DNA of 11,644 bases, taken from positions 1 to 11,644 of the forward strand of contig CAMDKB010000103.1 in NCBI GenBank assembly GCA_945901195.1. The letters are read 5' to 3'. Of this stretch, positions 6,512 to 11,644 are shown piece by piece. Below the pieces are notes generated by a model, which searched no databases, had not been told where the DNA came from, and was given only the letters and a program-made list of their open reading frames with translations. The DNA comes from Rhizobium sp. Q54. GTDB lineage: Bacteria > Pseudomonadota > Alphaproteobacteria > Rhizobiales > Beijerinckiaceae. The position numbers and the translations under genes were made by a program. Within the stretch, counting starts at the first letter, position 1. The number at the start of each line of letters is the position of its first letter.

Positions 6512-7684
6512 ATGACAATAACTATGCCCGCAAAACGTCCGGTAAACCCGAACTTTTCTTCCGGCCCCTGCGCCAAAAGGCCCGGCTGGTCTCTCGACAA
6601 CCTGAAAGATGCACCGCTCGGCCGCTCGCACCGCGCCAAAGTTGGCAAGGTGAAGCTGAAACTCGCCATCGATCTCACACGCGAAATCCTGCAGGTTCCT
6701 GCCGATTATCGCATCGGCATTGTCCCCGCTTCCGACACCGGCGCCGTTGAGATGGCGATGTGGTCGCTGCTCGGCGCGCGTGGCGTTGACATGCTTGCCT
6801 GGGAAAGCTTTGGCGAAGGCTGGGTGACCGATGTCGCCAAACAACTGAAACTGAAAGACGCGCGCATCCTGAATGCCGGTTACGGCGAACTCCCCGATCT
6901 CGCCACCGTGAATTTCGACAATGACGTCGTGTTCACATGGAACGGCACAACATCAGGCGTACGTGTTCCCAATGCTGACTGGATTCCCGAAGATCGCAAG
7001 GGCCTGACGATCTGTGATGCGACATCCGCCTGCTTTGCCCAGCGCATGGATTTCTCCAAACTCGATGTCGTCACATTCTCCTGGCAGAAAGTGCTCGGAG
7101 GCGAAGCAGCGCACGGCATGCTCATCCTCAGTCCCCGCGCCGTCGAGCGCTTGCAGACTTATACGCCTGCTTGGCCGATGCCGAAAATCTTCCGCATGAC
7201 CAACAATGGCAAGCTGATCGAAGGCATTTTCGTCGGCGATACCATCAACACCCCATCCATGCTTTGTGTTGAAGATTATATCGACGCGTTGCAATGGGGC
7301 AAATCCATCGGTGGGCTGGAAGGTCTTGCGGGACGGGCTGATTCAAACCTTGCAGTCATGGCGAACTGGGTTCGCAAGACCGACTGGGTGGATTTCCTGG
7401 CCTCGTCCCCGGCCATCCGCTCAAACACCAGCGTTTGTCTGAAAGTCGTCGATCCCGCGATCGCCTCACTGCCAGAAGAGGCCCAGGCACAATTCGTCAA
7501 GGACCTGGCGGCGCTTCTCGAAAAAGAAAAGATCGCCTTCGATATCGATGGCTATCGCGATGCGCCTGCCGGCCTTCGCGTGTGGTGCGGCAGCACCATC
7601 GAGGCTGACGATTTGACAGCCCTCACCGATTGGCTCGACTGGGCTTTTGCAAGCGTGAAAGCTGCTCTGGCAAAAGCGGCTTAA
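6512..7684 (+). CDS. serC: Phosphoserine aminotransferase SerC
   Basis: PLP enzyme that transaminates 3-phosphohydroxypyruvate with glutamate to O-phosphoserine, the second step of serine synthesis. It is 390 residues long and of the alphaproteobacterial/Methanosarcina type rather than the shorter E. coli type. Recognisable segments are PNFSSGPCAKRPGWSL near the N-terminus, LGRSHR (36-41), VPASDTGAVEMAMWSLLG (71-88), FTWNGTTSGVRVPN (141-154), ICDATSA (167-173), and the PLP lysine K193 in TFSWQKVLGGE. The C-terminal small domain ends in WCGSTIE and the terminal helices. ATG at 6512 has AAAGGA 8 bases upstream; an ATG at 6503 overlaps that site and would add three residues. It is followed, after a palindromic spacer, by serA, which supplies its substrate; SerB is not in the window. 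Confidence 0.95.
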   Translation: MTITMPAKRPVNPNFSSGPCAKRPGWSLDNLKDAPLGRSHRAKVGKVKLKLAIDLTREILQVPADYRIGIVPASDTGAVEMAMWSLLGARGVDMLAWESFGEGWVTDVAKQLKLKDARILNAGYGELPDLATVNFDNDVVFTWNGTTSGVRVPNADWIPEDRKGLTICDATSACFAQRMDFSKLDVVTFSWQKVLGGEAAHGMLILSPRAVERLQTYTPAWPMPKIFRMTNNGKLIEGIFVGDTINTPSMLCVEDYIDALQWGKSIGGLEGLAGRADSNLAVMANWVRKTDWVDFLASSPAIRSNTSVCLKVVDPAIASLPEEAQAQFVKDLAALLEKEKIAFDIDGYRDAPAGLRVWCGSTIEADDLTALTDWLDWAFASVKAALAKAA

Positions 7685-7692
7685 TTCATTGC

Positions 7693-7832
7693 TGTCATCC
7701 CGGCGGAGCGCAAGCGAGAGCCAGGACCCCACCCTAATTCTCTTTGACAATCCCGCTTAAACGCCGCGCGTTTTGCGGAATGACCGCAAGCCACAAAACG
7801 ATCCCGGATCGCCTTCGGCATCCGGGATGACA
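7693..7832. repeat. Palindromic intergenic element between serC and serA
   Basis: TGTCATCCCGG (7693-7703) and CCGGGATGACA (7822-7832) are an 11-bp perfect inverted repeat bounding about 140 bases. Inside are two more dyads: TTGCGG (7773-7778) with CCGCAA (7784-7789), flanked by CGTTTTG (7769-7775) and CAAAACG (7794-7800); and ATCCCGGAT (7801-7809) with ATCCGGGAT (7820-7828) around a GCC-TTC-GGC tip. Elements starting GTCATCCCGG and ending CCGGGATGAC are familiar intergenic palindromes in alphaproteobacterial genomes. No T-run follows, so it is not an ordinary terminator, and it probably sits inside the serC-serA transcript as a repeat-derived hairpin. It carries no coding frame. Confidence 0.7.
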
Positions 7833-7867
7833 AACCTCCCAATTAAATCACCATCAAAGGTGCACTC

Positions 7868-9457
7868 ATGACAAAGCCCCGCGTACTCATTTCAGATGCT
7901 CTCTCGAATGCCGCCGTCCAGATTTTTAAAGATGCCGGTGTTGAAGTCGACTTCCAGCCCAATCTCGGCAAGGACAAGGATAAGCTTGCCGAAATCATCG
8001 GCAATTACGATGGCCTTGCCATTCGGTCCGCAACAAAAGTCACAGCAAAATTGCTTGAAAAAGCTACACGGCTGAAGGTGATCGGCCGCGCCGGCATTGG
8101 CGTCGACAATGTCGATATTCCCGCCGCGACAGCCAGGGGCATCATCGTGATGAATACGCCTTTCGGCAATTCGATCACGACTGCCGAACACGCCATCGCC
8201 ATGATGTTCGCCATCGCGCGCGAAATCCCTCAGGCCGACGCCTCCACACAGGCTGGCAAGTGGGAAAAGAACCGCTTCATGGGTGTTGAAATTACCGGCA
8301 AGACTCTCGGCATCATCGGTTGCGGCAACATCGGCTCCATCGTCGCCACTCGCGGCATTGGCCTGAAAATGCGTGTGATCGCGTTCGATCCCTTCCTCAG
8401 CCCCGAACGCGCGATTGATCTTGGCGTTGAAAAGGTCGAACTCGACGATCTCCTGGCTCGCGCCGATTTCATCACCCTTCACACACCTTTGACGCCGCAG
8501 ACACGCGGCATCATGGGCGCCGCCAATCTCGCCAAGACGAAGAAGGGCGTACGCGTCATCAATTGTGCGCGCGGCGAACTGGTAGATGAAACTGCCATGC
8601 GCGCAGCACTGGACTCCGGCCAGGTTACGGCAGGCGCATTCGACGTGTTCTCCGAAGAACCCGCTGTCAATAATCCCTTGTTCGGCCATCCCAACGTGGT
8701 TTGCACACCGCACCTTGGCGCTTCAACGACAGAAGCACAGGAAAACGTGGCGCTGCAGGTTGCAGAACAAATGTCGGATTATCTCATCCGCGGCGCGATC
8801 TCGAACGCCATAAACTTCCCCTCCATAACAGCCGAAGAAGCGCCGCGCCTGAAACCGTTCATCGCACTTGCCGAAAAGCTTGGCTCGTTTGCCGGTCAAT
8901 TGACTGAAACGGGCGTGAAGAAAATCACCATCACCTATGAGGGCACAGTGTCGTCACTGAAAGTGAAGGCGCTGACGTCTGCAGCTATCGCAGGGTTTTT
9001 GCGGCCCATGCTGTCGGATGTGAATGTCGTATCGGCGCCCATCGTCGCCAAGGAGCGTGGCATCACCATTGATGAAGTCACGCGCGCTGCTGAAGGCGAT
9101 TATGAATCATTGATCACGATCAGCGTCACAACAGAGCGTCAGGAGCGTTCGGTTTCCGGCACAGTCTTCCATGACGGCAAATCCCGTATCGTCGCCATCA
9201 AGGGCATGAAGATCGATACCGAATTTGCCCCTTCGATGATCTACGTGACCAACGAGGACAGGCCCGGCTTCATCGGCAAGTTCGCCGGCTTGCTCGGCGA
9301 ATCGGGCACCAACATTGCAACTTTTGCGCTTGGCCGCGATGCGCCAGGTGGTTCAGCCATCGCGCTTGTCGCCATCGATGGCGATCTTGCGCCCGCGTGC
9401 CTCGACAAGATCGCAACGATCCCCGGTGTGAAACAGGTCAAGCCGTTGCATTTTTGA
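7868..9457 (+). CDS. serA: D-3-phosphoglycerate dehydrogenase SerA
   Basis: Oxidises 3-phosphoglycerate to 3-phosphohydroxypyruvate with NAD, the committed step of serine synthesis. At 529 residues it is the long form with an extra domain. The substrate-binding domain covers about 1-98 and 285-315. The nucleotide-binding domain carries GCGNIG (151-156) with D174 at the end of the second strand. The catalytic triad is R235 (in NCARGELVD), E264 (in DVFSEEP) and H282 (in TPHLGAST). An intervening allosteric-type domain spans about 320-450, and an ACT domain (about 457-529, with TNEDRPGFIGKFAGLLGESG) ends the protein; in other SerA enzymes the ACT domain binds serine for feedback inhibition. AAAGG 7 bases before the ATG supports the start. 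It lies 183 bases after serC and is probably co-transcribed with it. Confidence 0.97.
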   Translation: MTKPRVLISDALSNAAVQIFKDAGVEVDFQPNLGKDKDKLAEIIGNYDGLAIRSATKVTAKLLEKATRLKVIGRAGIGVDNVDIPAATARGIIVMNTPFGNSITTAEHAIAMMFAIAREIPQADASTQAGKWEKNRFMGVEITGKTLGIIGCGNIGSIVATRGIGLKMRVIAFDPFLSPERAIDLGVEKVELDDLLARADFITLHTPLTPQTRGIMGAANLAKTKKGVRVINCARGELVDETAMRAALDSGQVTAGAFDVFSEEPAVNNPLFGHPNVVCTPHLGASTTEAQENVALQVAEQMSDYLIRGAISNAINFPSITAEEAPRLKPFIALAEKLGSFAGQLTETGVKKITITYEGTVSSLKVKALTSAAIAGFLRPMLSDVNVVSAPIVAKERGITIDEVTRAAEGDYESLITISVTTERQERSVSGTVFHDGKSRIVAIKGMKIDTEFAPSMIYVTNEDRPGFIGKFAGLLGESGTNIATFALGRDAPGGSAIALVAIDGDLAPACLDKIATIPGVKQVKPLHF

Positions 9458-9469
9458 TATACTGCCCTT

Positions 9470-9593
9470 TCCTTGATAAGGCTTGCCTCAGCGAGCTGAC
9501 TTGAAGGACGAGTGCAGCAGGCATAAGCCTTTCGACTCCCTCATGCCTCAAGACGCCGCCTGCGGTGGCTCTCAGCACGAGGGGGTCTTTTTT
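9470..9593 (+). ncRNA. Folded element after serA: possible small RNA or attenuated leader
   Basis: The sequence can fold into two consecutive hairpins. AAGGCTTGCC (9478-9487) pairs with GGC (9520-9522) and AAGCCTT (9525-9531) with a two-base bulge, and carries an inner mini-hairpin TCAG-CGAG-CTGA (9488-9499). The second hairpin is the terminator at 9538-9593. A TATACT box (9458-9463), overlapping the last codon, stop and just beyond serA, is a fair -10 element and would start transcription near 9470, giving an RNA of about 120 bases; the -35 is poor. It could be an independent small RNA, a leader attenuating the downstream isomerase gene, or simply the folded 3' end of the serA mRNA. It lacks the signal-recognition-particle RNA core and is shorter than typical 6S RNA. 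Confidence 0.35.
9538..9593 (+). terminator. Intrinsic terminator after serA
   Basis: CCCTCATGC (9538-9546) pairs with GCACGAGGG (9575-9583) with one A-C mismatch, enclosing a second stem, GCCGCC (9555-9560) with GGTGGC (9564-9569, one G-U pair, TGC loop). GGTCTTTTTT follows, with six T at 9588-9593. It would stop the serA transcript before the isomerase-like gene, whose start is 28 bases further on, or act as an attenuator for it. Confidence 0.8.
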
Positions 9594-9621
9594 AAGGCCC
9601 GTGAATGGAGGATCAAAGTCC

Positions 9622-10263
9622 ATGATTTCAAGTGATTCACCCGGCAAATCCATCGCCTTTTATTTCGATCTGTTTTCGCCCTTCGGCTATCTGGCATCCA
9701 CACAGATTGAAAAAATCGCCGCACGCCACGGCCGTAGCGTCGAGTGGCGGCCTGTGCTCATCGGCATCACCGTCCTGAAAGTCATGGGCATGAATCCCCT
9801 GCCCACCTATCCCCTCAAAGGTCCTTATCTGGCCATCGAGATGGAGCGCTTCGCTGCGCTCTATGGCGTGCCCTATCGCAAGCATGGATTGAAGGGACAC
9901 AATTCACTTGCGGCCATGCGTTGCTTCAACTGGATCAAGTCCTTTGATGCGCCGCTGGCCGTTGAATTTGCGAAACGCATGTATGCAAAGCTGTGGGTCG
10001 AAAGCATTGACATCACCCCGCCGGATATCAGCGCAGATGTTGCTGCAACACTGGGCCTTGATCGCGCCAGGGTTCTGGCGGCTCTGGCGACGGATGAAGT
10101 AAAGCAATCGCTCGTCAGGAAAGTGGACGCAGCCATCGCCAATGGCGTTTTCGGCGTTCCCTTTGTCATTGCAGACGGCGAGAAGTTCTTCGGTAACGAT
10201 CACTTCTGGCTGCTCGAACGCTGGTTAAAGCACGGGCGGTGGAGCCCCGAGGACGGGATCTAG
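9622..10263 (+). CDS. 2-hydroxychromene-2-carboxylate isomerase-like DsbA-fold protein
   Basis: A 213-residue protein of the DsbA/kappa-GST thioredoxin-fold family, HCCA isomerase branch. The N-terminal strand and turn read FYFDLFSPFGYLA (13-25), with S19 at the place of the catalytic serine of NahD-type isomerases in their SPY motif. The helical insertion follows, and the C-terminal thioredoxin part has NGVFGVPFVIADGEKFFGNDHFW, the typical GVFGVP cis-proline loop and (F)FGxD signature. NahD uses glutathione to isomerise a chromene in naphthalene breakdown; many relatives have unknown substrates, so the exact reaction here is not shown. There is no signal peptide, so it acts in the cytosol. 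GGAGGA at 9607-9612 and the family start favour ATG 9622 over an in-frame upstream start at 9565. It is convergent with the next gene, 28 bases between stops. Confidence 0.85.
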   Translation: MISSDSPGKSIAFYFDLFSPFGYLASTQIEKIAARHGRSVEWRPVLIGITVLKVMGMNPLPTYPLKGPYLAIEMERFAALYGVPYRKHGLKGHNSLAAMRCFNWIKSFDAPLAVEFAKRMYAKLWVESIDITPPDISADVAATLGLDRARVLAALATDEVKQSLVRKVDAAIANGVFGVPFVIADGEKFFGNDHFWLLERWLKHGRWSPEDGI

Positions 10264-10291
10264 CTTTCACCCTCGCCAGTTTTCGGCTCTT

Positions 10292-10768
10292 CTAGCTTTC
10301 TGCGCTTGGCGCATCTGCCACAAAGCGGGAGCGGCGCGGCGCATCGTCCGGGCGCAGGTGATAAAAGCGCGGATCCTGATCAATGATCGCATCGACGATT
10401 TCGCCTGCGCGCGCAAATTCCTCATGCGCGGCAGCCACTTCCGGCTGCACTTTTTCTCCCAGCATGGTGAATTCGGGATAGGCGAGCAGATAGGGAATCG
10501 TTGGCTCTTTTTCGAACTTGCCTTCATTTTTTGAGCAAGCGAAGGCGAGGCAGACGCGATCTTCTTTTTTTGTCTCGCCTTCCCATTTGCCGATAACGGC
10601 ACCGATCAACACGACCGGCTTGGACGACATGCCGCCAGCTTCCGCAAAATAGACCGCCAGCGGCGTTTCGCCCTCATAGACGAAACCTCGCGCGCCGCCA
10701 TCGCCCCCGCAGCAAGCGCAGCCCGGGCCGGTCATTTCTTCGGCTGGTTCTATTTTGAAACGCGGCAT
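10292..10768 (-). CDS. Unidentified 158-residue protein with an N-terminal Cys cluster
   Basis: I do not recognise this protein. From the ATG at 10768 it reads MPRFKIEPAEEM and then GPGCACCGGDGG, with Cys at 17, 19 and 20; two more lie at 73 and 78 (VCLAFAC). The middle (about 50-60) is a hydrophobic strand-like segment, VVLIGAVIG, and the C-terminal half is acidic and helical, ending RFVADAPSAES. It has no signal peptide or membrane helix. The cysteine set could bind a metal or be redox-active; this is inference. A GGAG 6 bases before the ATG supports the start. The frame stays open 96 codons further upstream, but that part is arginine-rich and lacks the character of a protein. It diverges from the Rieske oxygenase gene with 232 bases between, and is convergent with the isomerase-like gene. 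Confidence 0.72.
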   Translation of the reverse strand: MPRFKIEPAEEMTGPGCACCGGDGGARGFVYEGETPLAVYFAEAGGMSSKPVVLIGAVIGKWEGETKKEDRVCLAFACSKNEGKFEKEPTIPYLLAYPEFTMLGEKVQPEVAAAHEEFARAGEIVDAIIDQDPRFYHLRPDDAPRRSRFVADAPSAES

Positions 10769-11000
10769 GGAAGCTCCAGAAAGCCGATATATTGGACCGG
10801 GAGGGCTGCAAGTCAATCGACGCTGTTGTCTGCGGGCGAAGAGGGGGGTTCGAGACACTCGCCTGTGGAGCGGCCTCTCCTGGAGGCCCAGTTTACGGTC
10901 TTTCACGCCGTCGTCCCGGCTTCCCACTTCCAGACTCCCATTTTCCTGCAACCGGCGATAGACTGCCGTCAACAGCAACAACACGCCGGGAGAAACGCAC
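10769..11000. promoter_or_regulatory. Divergent intergenic region before the Rieske oxygenase gene
   Basis: This 232-base spacer separates two divergent genes and should hold both promoters. The only clear structure is an inverted repeat, GGCCTC (10872-10877) with GAGGCC (10883-10888), near its middle, with no T-run on either side; it could be an operator. I see no convincing -35/-10 pair. GGGAG at 10988-10992 is the ribosome-binding site of the oxygenase gene. Confidence 0.35.
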
Positions 11001-11644
11001 ATGATGACCCCAGAGGAAAATGTAGTTCTCACCCGAATTGGCCCCGGTTCACGCATGGGCGCCTTGCTCCGCCGCTACTGGCAGCCGATAGCAACTGCAG
11101 CCGATATCGAAAATAAATGGACCCACAAGGTTCGCGTGCTCGGCGAAAACCTGGTTCTCTACAAGGACCGCAGCGGCACGATGGGCCTGATCGGCGAGAC
11201 CTGCCCACATCGCAACGCCTCGCTCGCCTATGGCATTCCCGCCGAGGACGGCCTGCGCTGCCCCTACCACGGCTGGAAGTTCAACGCCGAAGGCCGTTGC
11301 ACCGAATTGCCGAATGAAACGCGCCACGCACTGCTGGGCCAGAAGGCGATAGCCGGCTATCCGGTGCAAGAGCTTGGCGGGTTGATCTTTGCTTATATGG
11401 GCCCCCTCCCCGCACCAGTGCTTCCCAAACTCGATGGCCTCGTCGCCAAGGGCGTCATGCGGCAGATCGGCCGCACAGTCATTGCCTGCAATTGGCTGCA
11501 GATCATGGAGAACTCGGTCGATCCCGTACATGTGGAATGGGCGCATGGGGCGATGACCGAATTCATGCACGAGGATGAAGGCCTGAAAACGCCATGGACG
11601 CGTAAACACGCCAAGATTGGCTTCGACGAATTCGAACAGGGCAT
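11001..11644 (+). CDS. Rieske non-heme iron oxygenase, alpha subunit type (partial, 3' end cut)
   Basis: An open frame from ATG 11001 runs to the window edge without a stop, giving 214 residues of what is usually a 330-450-residue protein. The N-terminus, MMTPEENVVLTRIGPGSRMG then LLRRYWQPI, resembles phthalate 4,5-dioxygenase-like oxygenases. The Rieske [2Fe-2S] ligands are C68-x-H70 and C87-x2-H90, 16 residues apart, in CPHRNA and CPYHGWK. The catalytic domain begins with NWLQIMENSVDPVHVEWAH, giving the mononuclear iron ligands H177 and H182 and the bridging D174; the third ligand lies beyond the window. Such enzymes hydroxylate or demethylate aromatic and other substrates using electrons from a separate reductase, absent here. 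GGGAG 8 bases upstream supports the start. The substrate is unknown; with the isomerase-like gene nearby, aromatic catabolism is possible. Confidence 0.93.
   Translation, partial: MMTPEENVVLTRIGPGSRMGALLRRYWQPIATAADIENKWTHKVRVLGENLVLYKDRSGTMGLIGETCPHRNASLAYGIPAEDGLRCPYHGWKFNAEGRCTELPNETRHALLGQKAIAGYPVQELGGLIFAYMGPLPAPVLPKLDGLVAKGVMRQIGRTVIACNWLQIMENSVDPVHVEWAHGAMTEFMHEDEGLKTPWTRKHAKIGFDEFEQG

Noticed and set aside
7801..7828. Hairpin before serA as an intrinsic terminator
   Set aside because: The stem is strong but is followed by GACAAAC rather than a T-run, and serC and serA are expected to be co-transcribed.
7892..8713. Minus-strand 273-codon frame opposite serA
   Set aside because: It is the antisense shadow of a highly conserved enzyme, without motifs or a supported start.
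9470..9593. SRP (4.5S) RNA or 6S RNA
   Set aside because: The conserved SRP tip sequence is absent, and the length and fold do not match the long open-bubble hairpin of 6S RNA.
10769..11056. 96-codon N-terminal extension of the Cys-cluster protein
   Set aside because: It would overlap the oxygenase start, is Arg-rich and low in structure, and a good ribosome-binding site supports the ATG at 10768.
11049..11609. Minus-strand 186-codon frame opposite the Rieske gene
   Set aside because: The plus strand carries all Rieske and iron-ligand motifs in one frame; the reverse frame shows no family features.

Overview
The window looks like ordinary chromosome from an alphaproteobacterium, probably in or near the Hyphomicrobiales (Rhizobiales). 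This rests on the serC-serA gene order with the alphaproteobacterial form of SerC, a structured leader that resembles the known alphaproteobacterial serC leader, two Omp25/Omp31-type outer-membrane proteins in tandem, and a moderately high GC content. I see no transposase, integrase, tRNA, rRNA or CRISPR array. The species cannot be named from the sequence.

Layout. (1) 1-60, minus: the first 20 codons of a gene that leaves the window. It diverges from (2) 265-2102, plus: two translationally coupled EamA/DMT permeases, with an inverted repeat (183-226) in the shared upstream region. (3) 2190-2537, minus: an ArsC-family reductase with every key residue, divergent from (4) glmM (2684-4048), which makes glucosamine-1-phosphate for peptidoglycan and LPS. 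(5) 4339-5214 and 5440-6324: two paralogous outer-membrane beta-barrel proteins, each followed by its own GC-rich hairpin plus T-run terminator. (6) A structured leader (about 6421-6503), then serC (6512-7684), a 140-bp palindromic intergenic element, and serA (7868-9457). SerA oxidises 3-phosphoglycerate and SerC transaminates the product, so these are the first two steps of serine synthesis. (7) 9470-9593: a folded stretch with a -10-like box and a strong terminator, possibly a small RNA or an attenuated leader. (8) 9622-10263: a DsbA-fold 2-hydroxychromene-2-carboxylate isomerase-like protein, convergent with (9) a 158-aa Cys-containing protein I do not recognise (10292-10768, minus). (10) 11001-end: the first 214 residues of a Rieske non-heme iron oxygenase, cut by the window edge.

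Most of the coding content is housekeeping (cell envelope and serine synthesis) plus a possible small aromatic-compound module at the right end (isomerase-like protein and Rieske oxygenase). I found no convincing new multi-gene system. The observations most worth checking are non-coding: the serC leader with a possible pseudoknot, the folded element after serA, the palindrome between serC and serA, and the dyad before the EamA pair.
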